Source of the DNA: Hygrocybe punicea
Lineage: Eukaryota > Basidiomycota > Agaricomycetes > Agaricales > Hygrophoraceae
DNA length: 64,000 nucleotides
Assembly: GCA_963556145.1 (NCBI GenBank)
Contig: OY744466.1
Location: 806,001 to 870,000, forward strand
Reading direction: 5' to 3'
The notes beneath the pieces are model-generated. The model had not been told where the DNA came from. It saw only the letters and a program-made list of their open reading frames with translations, and ran no database searches. The translations under genes were made by a program, and so were the position numbers. Within the stretch, counting starts at the first letter, position 1, and every line of letters starts with the position of its first letter. Below, piece by piece: positions 10,661 to 23,400 of this stretch.

Positions 10661-11750
10661 TGATATTAAACAAAATTTACGAGAAACGACTAAGCGCTGA
10701 ATGTTCCCTTCTCCACCCTTGACCGTTCATTTGCGGTTATCGCCTTGTGCTGAAACTGAGAGCGGTTTATTCTCAACCAATGAGCAGAATACAGAACCGC
10801 TAGAAATGGATCACGGATGTTACTGTATACAAAAAAGTTCAAGGATAAAATACAAATATACACCTTCGTCACCAGAATCGTCGTTTCAAAATTACTAGTG
10901 TGTCACCCTAGAAACTCCTTGTTAGTCTGTGTTACATCTGTCAGCACAGAAATCAACTGTACTCACCTCAACATCCGACAAATGACGGTTAAGAATAGAC
11001 AACCTCCGCGAATTTCACTGTCTAACTACCTCCAAGTCCCTGCTCCGCCATACGCTCGGTCACACTTGTATACGTGTTGTGTAGTGACGTGAGTCCCATC
11101 TTTCTGAGCCCATTCGACGGTGAGGTGCCCACCATAGCGATCGCGGCCGCTCTCTCCATGCCAGCCGATTGGCCTGAAAACAGTAAGTCGATGCCAAAGA
11201 AACAGAGGAAACATACCTGACGGAGGCGGCTTCGACACCACGTTTCCAGAGGCGTCGTATTTCATAATGTCGGTGAAGTCGCATTTCAGCAAATTTTCGT
11301 TTAGCGAGTTGTCTGCTGTAGAGACCGTTCCACAGGATAGTTGAGAGTGATGGCATTGTAGAAAGGTCGAAAGAAAAATGGTGAGTCGAGAGCAAGGTGG
11401 TGAATGGAGAGCAAGGTGATAATAGGTAAGAGGAGAAATGAGTCAATAGGTGCTATTAGAGATCAGTATCATACCAATTTTTCCTGCCGTTTCAATATGA
11501 TTTCGAATATAATCGCCAGGTCACCTGTGACGGCGCCGGCTAGCGCAGCGTGTCATCGCCTCGTCCTCTTTCGAATCAAAATCCGGTGGGCTTGCGGAGT
11601 GAAAGATAGACGCGCCCGACACCGACGACAATTGATTCAGGTAACTCAAGCACAGACTGCGCTTCCACGTCGGGAACAAAGAACGATGGGCGATAATAGG
11701 AAACAGGAGCAGATCTCATTTATGAAATATAGACTTGTCCGGTATCAAGG
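10661..11750. other. No gene seen
   Basis: This is downstream of the Plavaka gene. Short open frames on both strands lack domains or convincing splice chains. I looked for a CACTA-type terminal repeat of the Plavaka element here and did not find one I could defend. Confidence 0.35.
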
Positions 11751-14700
11751 TCAGTCATAACTTGTGAGGTCTAGCTCTCGTAAATCACCATACATCTCCT
11801 CCATTGCTAATAGATGATCACTAGAAATGTCCGAGTCATCATCCTCTGCTGCACCACCACCTTCATGATCACTGCTATCTGGTTCGTCGAAGTCTGAGTT
11901 GTCCAGCTCCTCAAACTCTGCCGACAACTCGTCACCCTCGTTCTCCTCATTGCCTTCACCATTTTCATCACCTTGCAACACACCGGAGTTGCCAGCACCG
12001 TGTGAAGATTCCTGTGTTGGACCTCCGTTCATGTCTGCATCCTGCGTGCGTCTTTCTCCGACCTGGGAATGGGAAGCGAATGTATGGCTGTAGACATGTC
12101 CCACAGCATGACCCCAGTGGTATCGCATTACCATGTCACGATCAGCGAAGCTGCAATCCTATGTTCAACCACCTCAACAAAAGAAAGCCAATGACTCCAC
12201 TCACCGGTTCACATAGTACATTTGCCAATCGTTAACATCGCGTGCGCATCCTGAGATCCCCACTCCGTCTGGGTGGCGCTGCCCGCTGGCAAATCATGGG
12301 ATGAGATGACACAAACGTAGAATATGGGCAGGATCAACGAAACCAAATGCTTCCTCGTCATGTAGGCTTGGAAATTGTAAACGATCAAGCTGGCCAGCGT
12401 CCCAGCCAGTCTGCACTGATACTTCCCTGATATTCTCAAGCCACCGTACCCACAGAAACTCCATGCGGCGAGGACGATAATCCAGCATTCCAGGGCCAGT
12501 ATATATGACATTGACGTGGTATATACCCAGAATACGAGCATATTTATATTGGTGAACGGAAGAGTTGGGGTGATCTCGCAAATCGGAAAGTAGCATGACG
12601 TCACGGTGGTCGGTATTGGGGTTGAGTGTATCTTGGGCACGTCACACATCATAGGTTGTATAATTAATTCGCAGGATATTATGTTGGTACATTCGATCGC
12701 CCTTGAAAATAATGGAGTCCAATTCATTCTGAGTGGAGTCGGAATTGATGTAGTCATGGGGCCTGGTGGACAACGACGGCGACCAGCCAACCGGCTTTTC
12801 AGCATCTAGTGCCACTCTAAGGCAGGGTAATAGATGTTGCTTCAGCTTTGACCAGAACCCCTATTGGAGAACGGATAAATTACCACCAAGCCACAGCGGT
12901 TAAGTTTACCTTGGTAGCGGGATCCCCATCATGTAACCGCAGGAATGATCCAATATGTTGGGGATAATTCTCCGAGGTACCAATATGATGATGGACTTCC
13001 AGGTTTTTGGCTACAAATTCGTTAGGTCTCTCACCCAGAGATCCGTTATCCTTCGCAACCTTCTGACGAATACGTCTAATACGACTTTGTCGACGCTCGA
13101 TTAGAGCCAATTGTTTTATGAAATTCTTTTTACTTGTTCTTTTATAGCTAGCTTTGGGTCTGCGGTGCTCGAGTTCACCCTGCATTAGTTGAAGATATGC
13201 CATTCTTGTTAACCAGCATGAATTCAACAAGCTCACCGGTTCCGAAGAGTAGGAGTCCGTGGTACCATATTGCTTGATGGTTTCCACGTAATCGCCAAGC
13301 GCATGACCCTTGTATGTCTGTAGGTTAAATACCTTTAGCATGCATTCAGATCGACCTGTGCCCCTGGTGTCAGTTGTACAGGCTGTCGAAGATTGTTTGG
13401 TTTGGCGCCGTTTCCTAGCCGCCGCCTCTCATTTCAATTCGCAAGTCTGGTATGCAGAGAATGTCCCGGCTTGGACGTCACGAAGCTGCTGCCCAAGGAT
13501 AGTTGTTTTATCGTCGAGAAAGCTGAGTGTGATGTCAGTGTGCATACGAAGTTTCGCAAGGCCATGCCAATGTGCAAAGTGGAACAGGAGTTGAAGGACA
13601 GCAGTGTTGTGGGGTTCTGGTAATAAATCTTCAAATACTGGAATTGTGCACTTGGAAATGTAGAGGAGTTCGCATGATGTAAATGAAGCATAAACTGATG
13701 CTATCTATTCACCTGCAGAAAATCTTCATAATTCCTTGCTGCCATTTTCTTCAAATCCGATGAATTTGAGGAGAATCGCCTGATTGTATCCCTACCAAAC
13801 GTGGGAACAAGCCTAAAGCTGGGGAAGCTGTCAGTTACTGATATTTTGCTGAGGAATGTGTGCGACTTATGACTTGCCGGCGGTCCAGTTCGTGCAATAA
13901 ATTTTCGTCCACGGATTCCAAAATACGGAGTAGATGGATGAAGAGGGCCTTCCAGACTCCCAGTTCGATCTCATGCAGAAGGTCAATTAGGAAGATTGAG
14001 AACAGATTAAAACCGAACAAGGACAGCCTGTCCGAAAATGCATTCTAGAACCGGAATTTAGATTTTTTGGCGACGGAAAGGTGAAATATCATACCGATGT
14101 TGGAACTAGTGACTCGGGTTTGAGTATACTCTCCACAAACACGCTATTCACTGCCAAGTTCCATTCATAAATGGCATGATGAGCCTTAGACACGATAAGT
14201 CTGTAGCGATAATCATCGTTGCGAGCCAGTTTCACCCTTCTTCGCCGATCACTTGTTGTGCCAACCAAATGCGCATCCAACAGTGGGATTTTGCAGCGCG
14301 GGCATGGACATGCTCCTAAATTTCGGATGCTAGCCATGAGAATCCTGCCTCAAGGTTAGTGTATAGAAAATTGCAAGATATGCTTTCTTACTTCTCAGGA
14401 TAGTCGGCTGAATAGGTAAATATCCGGGGATAAAATCGGCGCCAAAGGCCGTCAGGACATTCAATTACGATACCGTGTTGATAAGCGTCCAAAAATTCAT
14501 CATCAAGAAGTAACCGCCACTGTTCGTGAGTTAATTCACAGTGACAATGGGAGAACAATTCTCGATTCAACTTCTTCTTTCCCGTATGCTTGCTGGCAAA
14601 GTCTTTAAATGAATCCAGCAGCTTTGGCATAAAACTAGTGATGAGGGCCTAGGCAGCAACCAGACAAGATGCTTACATTCTCAAAATAGGCAACGTGCTG

Positions 14701-16126
14701 ACAGAGGTTGCAGGAAGGCTTGCAATGGCGGTACTTCGATTCATTACCAAAAAACATATACAATGGCCACAACTTTGCATTTCCAAAGTTTGTTAAGTGA
14801 GTAGAGTCAAACCAGAACATCAATGCGACCACAACCCGAGGGAGGTTGCAACCAGGTTCACCAGGCAGACTTTGAATTTCGTTATGGGCGTCAATGAATG
14901 CCGGGGATGTGTATAACTCGCCATGAATACGGATTTCCTCATGATCCGGGGTAGGTTGCCAGGTGAGCTCGTACGGCTCATAGTGGAAATGTCGGCTATC
15001 ATGTGGATTTCCGAGTTTATCGCGAATGATCGACACTATGGAACGATGATGGAAGTTTGTGACAACATACTTCCGAGTGCCTGGGTCGTCCGTGAAGCGG
15101 TGAAAGGGTACTGATATAGTTATGGGCGAACTACGCCACCCAGCATCGTTGTCCACCCATTCCTCGCTGTCCCAATGATTGAGGGCCAGTTGATTGTTAA
15201 TTTTGTCCCAATTCGCGATTCGAACCTCCGCAGGAATAAAACTTTCACCGCCTACAATGCGGACAAGATCTCTGAAATTCTGCTGGGACTTCTGCGTGCC
15301 ACCGTTCCAATACCATTCGCCCAATCGGAATGAATTTTCATTAGGATATGGTTTGAATGAAGCAGCTAATCTCTCCGAGGTACCGGATTGCTCCACAGTA
15401 GTGTCACCGTCAATAATATCAGACAACGATGAAATGGTGACCTCGCTTTCAGGATCGTGAGCGGGAAATTGTTTGGCATGGTACCGTCAAAATAAGCCGA
15501 AGATATTGTGTGATGTTTTGAGTATCTTTCGAAGGGGCGCCGACACCTCTGGACGGTGAAGCTCTGGTGAATTCAAGTTGGTGATATTTGTAGTCGGGTG
15601 TTGTTCCGTCGTGCCAGTAAGTGGGGCTGAACCCACCAACTCCACACCAGGAGGTGGCAAGGCAGGAACCGGCTCCGGAAGAATGTCTCTCAGTTTCTTA
15701 TCATGCATGTTGAAATCATGATCACGAAAGCGAGCAGGGAGCTTCCTGTGATGTTTTGTGGGTCTCGTCTCATCATACCGGTTTGGTGTTACTGAAGTAG
15801 AGGCATCGCCCGTCAACTGGCAGCAAAAAAATCGGGGCATTGGGTAAGCTTTGGGAGGTATAAGAGCCGGTTCATACCTGTGTGCTATCAAGCCCGGAAA
15901 ACGATGTGGCCACCTGCGACTCATCATCAACGACCGTCGCAGAAGCTTCGTTGATTGCATTCGGAAAGGAGATCTTCCTTTTTCTGGTGGCGAGGATATC
16001 TTTGGCTTTGTTCAAGGCTTTTGAAAGGCGACTTTTACTTCTTTTGCACGTGTTCTGGTGATTCTTGAACGCTCCCAAGTGGCTGAACATCCTCCCGCAA
16101 TCACAGGTTTGACCAAATGCATCCAT
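11751..16126 (-). pseudogene. Plavaka-type (CACTA-like) transposase with three in-frame TGAs
   Basis: The N-terminus (16126) is a Cys2His2-like motif: CDCGRMFSHLGAFKNHQNTC. Then comes a basic region, the FGL.RYH / HDPESEV block, the YPNENSFRLGEWYWNGG signature of Plavaka transposases, a long DDE-type core (FWFDSTHLTNFG, LYMFFGNESKYRH, CPCPRCKIPLL, DLLHEIELGVWKALF, VPTFGRDTIRRF, LPEPHN, LGDYVETIKQYGTTDSYS, LEVHHHIGTS) and an acidic tail ending at 11751. Introns are short; one near 13860 fits a GC-AG intron (GCAAGT donor). Three TGA codons interrupt otherwise intact exons: 15487-15489, 13434-13436 and 12642-12644. All are at positions where the family has Arg. A one-base phase problem also occurs at the intron near 14650. 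The gene is nearly full length, so decay is recent. A family member would move the element by cut-and-paste in the nucleus. Confidence 0.88.
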
Positions 16127-16454
16127 GATGGACTTGAGGAAGATTCGATTTTGACCTGAAATATGTGAATGGTTGCAAATCAGGGTGTGATTCTGGATTA
16201 CTCACTCGGACGGGCCCAAGCTCTCTAGCCTGAGGGACTCATTTGTTGAAAACTTTGAAAGTATGGAGCAACACGCCGCTTAACGTGTGGACTTCAAAAC
16301 TGGATATTCGGGCATTTGGTACATTGGTAAGAATATAATATTTTTCTTGTGCATTACAAAGCAAAACGATTCTGGGGACCGACTTGGGTCTAAATCACAT
16401 GCCTTTGGCCGGACCGACTAATCAATGCGTGCACTGGATTCGGATGACGATGTA
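16127..16454. other. Intergenic, no gene seen
   Basis: This gap lies between the Plavaka start codon and the 3' end of the Reb1-like gene, both on the minus strand. It should include the Reb1-like terminator and, if ever present, the Plavaka promoter. No motif is distinctive. Confidence 0.4.
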
Positions 16455-18212
16455 CTAATGTTTTGTTCGGAGTATGTCGACGATTTCTGATGACAGTTAC
16501 CGATGCGATGAAATGCGGAGGCAAGTCCAACTAACCTCGGTGAGTCATATTTTCATGACAATCAACGGACTTCTTCAAAGCTCTCCATCGCCTTTGAAGT
16601 GACCGCACAGTCCACGACCCATTCCATTGGAGTTGTTGCCAGTTGATATCATCGTTGCCGCACACCATCAAATTGATTCTGTGGTGGGGTGAGCTTTCAT
16701 ATGTATGATGAAGTAATGGTCACCTATTCAGGAGAGTTTGCTCGTCCTGCTGAGACCACTTGAGTTTTTCGCCCACGGTTTTGTTAATCTGCTTCAATAC
16801 CATCCTATGAAGGTATGGAATTAACCCACAATCTCTCGATGAAGACAAGTAATACCATTTGGAGCTACATTGCTGTCGCCCATGTCTATGTCCCATCTTC
16901 TCGCTGACTTCGCCCCAGGGGATTTCTGAATCATTAAATGCGTTTTCCCTTTGCTTAGCCTGTATCTCGTTGACGATTCGTATCAGTTCGACTTCCTCGG
17001 CTTTTGTCCATCGCCCTTGAAAGGTCTAAGTGAATTTCCGCCAGGGCTTCGACCATTATTGCATACCAGTGACCTGTACTTCCCGATATTTGAGGTGGTT
17101 CCTATATCGGTCCTGACAGTCACCATCTGACCTGCCAACCAAGCCACTGACAGTGTTCCATTGTTCCCCCTGTTGCTCCACAGCGCTGTCCTAACCGTGA
17201 CATGTGCTCTAAAAAACGACCTAAAAACTCACCGTAACAGAGCATTATCCTCAGACAGTGTCCACAAGCCTTGTTTTCCCCAGGGTTGATAAGCTCTGCG
17301 AACATGGTGGTAGACTGCGTCCAGAGAACGTCCTGGAGTGCTTTGAGCTAAAGGTCAGGCACCTCAGCTACGTGGGCCCAAAAAAAATAAACAGGATAGA
17401 GATTAACCTATCTCAGACCAAAAAGCAACATCACAATTTTTACCATACTTTTGGAAGATCATTTGTTCCAACTGGTCAGATGTAATCCCTTTCCGCTGTG
17501 TGAAACGGGCCATTAGAATGTAAATGATGGCATTGACGGTTGATCGACGCACATTTTTGTAGGTTTCAAGCGCAGTCCGGACCAATTGTTGTTCTTCTGT
17601 GGAAAACTTGCCTTTCTTATAGAGCAGGGCCTTTGTCTGAGCCAGCTTGGCTAGATTCTTCGAGTTCAACCACTTGGTCGCCAACAGATCGGCGTGTTCC
17701 AGATTCATCTGGTGTTCCAAACCATTGGGCGGTGGCCTTTGAGGATATGTTGTCGATGAGTCCGCGAGGCCAATAAGGCCTTAAGTTTATAAAAATGAGA
17801 AGCATCCATATTAGACTTCCATCACCGTACCGAATGGCTTGGAGGTATACCTGGGATATTGGCCTCAGTGAGTCTCGACCCATCACTCGGTTGTGGGCCA
17901 GCAAGTTCGCCACTAGGGAGATGTTGATGAGAGGTGTGATTCTCAGTCGAAAGGCTTGGATTATCCTGCTGTGCGATCGCTGCGACTATTGATACGATAT
18001 CGTGATCTTGGTCAAATCCTGATCTCAACTTGTGAGATAGTAATCCCTTGAAGAATATATGTCAACATGCACGCGAATACCGCTGGATGTCTCACATTCA
18101 TTGGTGGCTCGTCCGAGTCTGATATCTCTTCTTCAAAGGCTCGTTTTCGCAAACCAAGCTTATGATACAAGGCTTCGTGAAGGTCGCTCTGCGACTGCCA
18201 TTGACTATTCAT
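16455..18212 (-). CDS. Reb1/TTF1-like Myb DNA-binding protein
   Basis: Nine exons (18081-18212, 17851-18028, 17408-17779, 17233-17347, 17067-17185, 16856-17015, 16724-16804, 16536-16678, 16455-16486) join in phase into 443 residues without a stop. The N-terminus is acidic and low in structure. From about residue 135 there is the KKGKFSTEEQQL block, then FWSEIAQSTPGRSLDAVYHH, WGKQGLWTLSEDNALL, QWNTVSGLVGRSDGDCQDRY, GRWTKAEEVELI, IPWGEVSEKMG and CSSKWM. These are successive Myb/SANT-like repeats arranged as in yeast Reb1 and mammalian TTF-I, which bind DNA to stop RNA polymerase I and block replication forks. The function here is inferred from that likeness. It is head-to-head with the Spt5-like gene. 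The ATG at 18212 is chosen because it gives an acidic start; 18239 is an alternative. Confidence 0.8.
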
Positions 18213-18467
18213 ATTTGTGAAACAGATTTGAAGAGTCAAGAATATTTAGTCAAGTTCAGGTTGTCAGAGTATCTGGACAACTCTCTACTAGTAGATAACT
18301 TTAGAAAACACTTGTGAAATTCTTTCGGAACTGGAAAGTCAGGAAAAAAGAGTGAACTGGAACTGATTACAAATGTAAACTCTGAGTCTGGAGGGCGGGT
18401 TTCAAGTTTGCACGATTCCTCGTGACTCACTACTACCGTGACTACTAGCCGGACTTCAACTTGAACT
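18213..18467. promoter_or_regulatory. Shared divergent promoter region of the Reb1-like and Spt5-like genes
   Basis: Only 255 bp separate the two start codons, which face away from each other, so both promoters must lie here or overlap the genes. I see no clear TATA box. The region is not obviously repetitive. Confidence 0.5.
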
Positions 18468-21269
18468 ATGACTCCAAGTAGGAAAACTTGTAAGGTACAC
18501 TACCAGGTGAGTGATTCCCTTAGGCCCCAAAGGTTCTAGGACTCCCAGGTGATAAATTGAGCCGACCTTGTTTTGCCCAGCGACCCGCTGATGACCAGGG
18601 TGGTCAACCTAATCATACCTTCCTGGATTTAAAAGCTACCCGGAGCAGAGATCGCGAAAGCGAGGGCTCGGACTCAGCTGATGGAAGCATCGTAGGTGAG
18701 TTAACAGTTGAAGCTGTTGGATTCAATCATCATCATCATCATCATCATCATAACAATGTCAGATTTCCTCGCGAGCAACAGCTCAGAAGGCAATTGTGAG
18801 TCCAACTCGGAGTCAGGCTTCTCCGAGCTTGGGCCTGTGTCACGACCAATAGAGCCTCTGAGTCACCGTGCTCTGGCTTTGAGTCGGGCTAGCTATTCAA
18901 GGAAACACTTGCACCACGCAAATGAGGATCTATCACCGAACCATAACTTGAAGTGGCACAAGGCCCCTATTAGTTATGCGATACAACAGCGCAGGTCAAG
19001 TGGGCACTCCGAGCCTCTATCTATTTACGACTCGGACATGGACAAATTCGCGGGGCTCGAGGATGTGGCGTCTTCAGCAATTCGTCAACCGTCTGTCAAC
19101 GACTTGGCCCTTTGGCGTGTCGTTGTTAAGGTAAGCTGTTATTCACCTTTCGCTGTCACTGTCTGGATTATTATTACTTCTAGCGTGGCTATGAATTTTC
19201 TATACTCTCTCGATTGCTCCTGAATGATAGCAATCATTCAGTTAACGTCGTTGCTGCCTTCACGCGAGAATCTTTGCCAGGAAGAATTTATCTGGAAGCA
19301 CGTTTCCCTGCAGATGTGCGTCGCTGTCTACAAACTATAACCACTATTGTATGTTGGCATGAAGGTATCCTCCTGGTGCTGCTTTCTGAACGTGCCCAGC
19401 TCCTTGAGCTAGGGGCCAACAAACTCAGCGTTGATGCAGGTGATTGGGTCCGCATCAAAGGGGGCACATACAGAGGGGATCTTGCCTACGTACTGCACAT
19501 GAATAATTTCACATCTAGGGTCCAGTTGGCGTTGGTACCCCGCATCAATTATAAGACCAATACTGTTAAAGTCAGGAAGCGCGCCGGAAAGCCCTCACGA
19601 CCATCCCCAGCTCTGTTCGACTGTGACCGTGCTCGTGCCACGTGAGGAAATCAAGCTGTCCAAGAGAAAGACGGTTATCTCAAGTTCCAGACGATGAAAT
19701 TCAAAGACGGTCTCTTGGTGCGGGAGCATTCCTTCCAGGACTTGATGACAACGCATGTTTTCCCTGTTTACCATGAAATCCAACTGTTCGGCGCCAGCTC
19801 CGGATTCGATAAATCGGCAATTCAGGCGTGGGAGATTGCAGATGGTATAGCTGCCCTGCGGGCTGATGATCGTGTTGAATTCTTGGATGGCGAGCTGAAG
19901 GGTTGTTTGGGTGTAATCATTGACATAAATGATCACCGTGCTCAGGTCGAGGTGCCGCAAAAGGATAATCCTCTCATACAAGAAACCCAAATCCTCAATG
20001 TACCGGCTCGCCATATTCGCAAAGCATTCCGGCCTGGAGATTTTATACAAGTGCGGCATGGCACAGATGCCGGTGTCCGAGGCTATATACTGTCCATATC
20101 AGCACCAAACTCGACAATCACATTGCATAGGTTAAATACGGCTTCTGATGTTACGGTAAGTAGATATCTTTCCACTAAATAAATAATTCCGCTTAAATCA
20201 TTTGGGCACAGCATATCTCTGCTAGTTCTCCCGATCTAAACCTCGTCACCACGCAATCCTTCAATGTGGCTTTTGCCATGCCAGATCTTAAGTTACGCAG
20301 GGCCAATAAACCTGATTGGATTCACGAATTAATAACAATGGAATTAGCTGAGGCTGCTTCCGAAACAGATGCCATGATGGGGAAGCATGTACAAGTTATC
20401 GGACAGCATCACTATTGTGGTTATCGTGGGGTTGTACAATATAACAACAAGCATCTCAACCAGTGCGGCGTACGTCTGGAGGCCACTGGCAAGGTTGTCA
20501 TGATAGGTAGGGACTTTTTGGGTGGCCTATGGTTAGTGAGGTCTCGTTTATACCTTGCAATTGCTGATATTTCACCCAGCCCTGTATCGCGGAGTAGAAC
20601 ATTGGCAGGTATCCCTGAAACTATTAGTACTACTGCTCCTCACCCCGTCCCGTCCACGCCTCTTCCGAGTGTCGCAGAGATGATGAGTAGCACCAGTCCA
20701 GCCTGGGACCCGCGTTCTCGAACACTAGAGCCAGCTTCTGGGAATGCCGAAGATACTGGAACTTCTCTATCACCTGGTGCGTCAATTAAGTTGCTACGAC
20801 CTGCACTTGCTTATAATTTGGGTGTAAAGGCATTCCTGAGAATTGGCTTGCTGCAGAACAGTTGCGTGGAAAATCAATCAAAGTATGCATTTCGGGGTCA
20901 CAGTTGATCAGGAGAGCTGATTCCTGGGAGGATGGCCTATACGAAGGCAAGATTGCATGCACCTTGGGCACACCTGTCACTGGCGATCTGCCTGCAATTC
21001 GTGTCAAGCTGATGAGCAGTGTGGCACAAGAGATATCAATTCCCTTATGGTATCTCGTCCCTGTACACCCTGACGGCATCAAGGAAAACGCTATTATAAT
21101 CATTGGCGATGATCTCGGATCAGAGGGTATCATTACAGATACCTGTGGCTTATTTTGGTGTCTCCGCGCCGTGTCGCGTACTGATGCCAACGCTAAGAAA
21201 TTGTATACAGCACGCCGGGAGCGTCTCGCAGTTTGTGGGAAGCTTCGAGTTAAACCCTTACAGTCTTAG
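18468..21269 (+). pseudogene. Spt5-like NGN/KOW protein with one in-frame TGA
   Basis: Six exons (18468-18506, 18581-18695, 18763-19130, 19184-20155, 20212-20776, 20830-21269) join in phase into about 832 codons. The N-terminus is Ser/Asp-rich. An NGN-type domain starts at LALWRVVVKRGYEF (about residue 166) with AAFTRESLPGRIYLEARF. KOW-like segments follow: GDWVRIKGGTYRGDLAYVL, DDRVEFLDGELKGCLGVII, GDFIQVRHGTDAGVRGYIL, GKHVQVIGQ and a C-terminal WYLVPVHP block. Spt5 binds RNA polymerase II and supports elongation. The family CTR repeats are absent, so this is a divergent paralogue. A single TGA at 19643-19645 lies between ALFD and GNQAV. The homologous position in the second copy (near 33840) is Phe, so Trp to stop is likely. 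Everything else is intact, so pseudogene, readthrough or an assembly error are all open. Intron 2 contains a (CAT)n run. Confidence 0.8.
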
Positions 21270-21527
21270 CAGCCTAGGATACATATTTTAGTTCAATTTG
21301 TGCCATTATACATGTCGCAAGGTGTGTCCACGATTTGAAAACCTCAACCCTGACCATGACAGAAAAGAGACAATTCATTCATAATCTACAACAGTATGAC
21401 GAAGTACGGCGAAGGAAAAGGAGTGTCCCTGACAATCATAGAGTGAATTTGACCACAAAACCTGAGGAAACTCTGGCCTGGACTCGGAAGCATCTCAGCT
21501 CTGGCCACCCTGCAACTTCGCACTTCA

Positions 21528-22321
21528 CCTGACCCCTTTAACCATCCTCTGCGGGGCTGCCTTTGAGTCAGAAGCAGGTGTGTAGAAGATACCGGGAGGA
21601 AGGGCATTTGGGTCGGGTTCTGGAAGGAACCTAAACGGCCCAGGTCCCATCTGGCTGCGAACCATCTTGGTCTCCTGTTCCGCCACCTGACTTCGTGTGC
21701 TAGCAGCCCACAGCTCCTCTGCAAGCAGCTTTTTTTCCAGGTTAATCATAGCCACCCTTGTGTGTATTATGGACTCCTCGGCGACACGCAGATCTTGGGC
21801 TAGCTCCGAGTATCGGAGCAGGTGTATGAACTCGAGGGATCGAGACCCCGGATCTATTTTGAGGAATACGGTCAGTTGGAAGGCGACGCGATTAGCAGTT
21901 GTAAGAGGGTACTGGAAGGAAAGGAGTTGGGTACTGGAAGGCACCTGTATGGCCGGGATCCCGTCTGGCCACGAAGTGGTATGCTACCCTCTGCAAGCAG
22001 CCTTTGTTCCAGGCCAATCATAGCAGCCCTTGTGTTTATTATGGACCCCTCGGCAGCACGCAGATCTTTGGCTAGCTCTGAATATCTGAGCAGGTCTTGC
22101 ATGAATTCGAGAGATCGAGGCTCCGGAACCGTTTTAAGGAAGTACTGTCAGTCGGAGAAACGATTAGCCAGTCGTACGTCATAACCATCTCTCAGGCAGC
22201 ACTGACTTACTGTGGGAATATCAATGCATTGAGGACTCCAGGAGGGATTTACATGGTGAATAGGGTTTACAGAGCGGCCATCGAGGCTCAGCGTTTCATG
22301 ACGAGTTGTGACGATACTCAT
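21528..22321 (-). pseudogene. Coiled-coil protein of unknown function with tandemly duplicated exon
   Basis: A start at 22321 gives 37 codons to a GTAAGT donor at 22210. The acceptor is at 22145, and the second exon begins YFLKTVPEPRSLEF. This exon encodes a heptad-like helix (LLRYSELAKDLRAAEGSII, MIGLEQRLLAEG). About 272 bp downstream the same exon occurs again with its upstream intron end (CGATTAG at 22161 and 21889), reading IDPGSRSLEFIHLLRYSEL and ending in a Pro-rich tail at about 21528. In the second copy the acceptor has lost its AG, so the duplicated gene is probably not spliced correctly. I do not recognise the family. Confidence 0.5.
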
Positions 22322-22771
22322 TACAATGGAAAATTTGAAATATGTACAACTTGAAAACTGGTATAGTGGCGTTGAGGGAGGGAGAAGTAGGGCAACTTGA
22401 ATATGGTGTCCAGCGCTGAAATATTCGTCACTATCAGGTTTAATGCCCGACACGGCCAACACCGGCTGAAACTTCGGAGTCACCCGTATCACGTGTCTCA
22501 AGAACCCGCCCTCCAGACACACGGTATATATAGCCTGAGGCACTGATGTAGTCGTTTTTTTCCCACTTTCCTTATCATTGTCGATCCCCCATAGATTATT
22601 AGATATAGCTATATAATTGTTTGCAACGTTCCTACTTTATGAAGCCTTTGTATAATGTTCCTTACTGGAGTGTAGTGTAACTTGAATGTTACTCAAAGAC
22701 TTAGAGACTTCGTTGAAAAAATATAACAAAGGTTCTTCTGAATCTAAGATAGTGCGTAAAACTAGTAGTAG

Positions 22772-23250
22772 ATGACGCCCTGGCAGCTCATTGTTCGCAC
22801 CGACAGGCCTATGGTCTGTGTCCGTCACGGTATCCTCGCTGTGGAAGAGGAGGTCGCTAAGCTCGCAAGCGAGCTCAAGCCTGAGGGAGCACGAGCGGTT
22901 CCGTTAGGGAACGGTGGACGAAGCGCACGGCCATTGACTACATTGTAAGGGTATTTCATTTTCTGGCCGCTCTGGATCATGCTCACCTCATTTCTGCGGT
23001 TTGTGCCCACAGTATTGCGTATCCGTTCACTATGGAAGAGGAGGTCACATGTGAGGTCGAGGGAGCACGAGATATTCTGTTAGGAAATGAATCCTTTCGG
23101 TACCAACGAAGCCTACACGGGAGCGAAAACAGTTCCGGTACGTTAATCACTAGCATCATCAGGCGGAAACGGCTACTGACTAGTTTTCACAATGAACAGT
23201 CAACTCTCCCAGGCTATTGTCTAGCCTGGGAGGTTGCACCTTATCGTTGA
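22772..23250 (+). CDS. Small two-exon hypothetical gene
   Basis: Exon 1 (22772-22944) starts with ATG and ends at a GTAAGG donor. Exon 2 (23013-23250) follows a CCCACAG acceptor, keeps phase and ends with TGA, giving 136 residues. Both exons contain an EEEV...EGAR motif, suggesting an internal duplication. No known domain is seen. The splice sites and open phase are the only support, and it may be non-coding. Confidence 0.35.
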
Positions 23251-23400
23251 TGTACTGTTCTCTCATCACTGTTGGCTCCCACGGATGAACGCAACCGACT
23301 TCTACATGGTATGGACCCTGGAGACAAGAGGCCACCGTGACTGATAAGTTTTTTTCACAATCAAGTCTTAAAAACTCTTCGCGCCCACACGAACCCGATA

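Noticed and set aside
12209..12805. 198-codon minus-strand frame
   Set aside because: It is a shadow of the Plavaka coding frame, whose protein motifs lie in another frame over the same bases.
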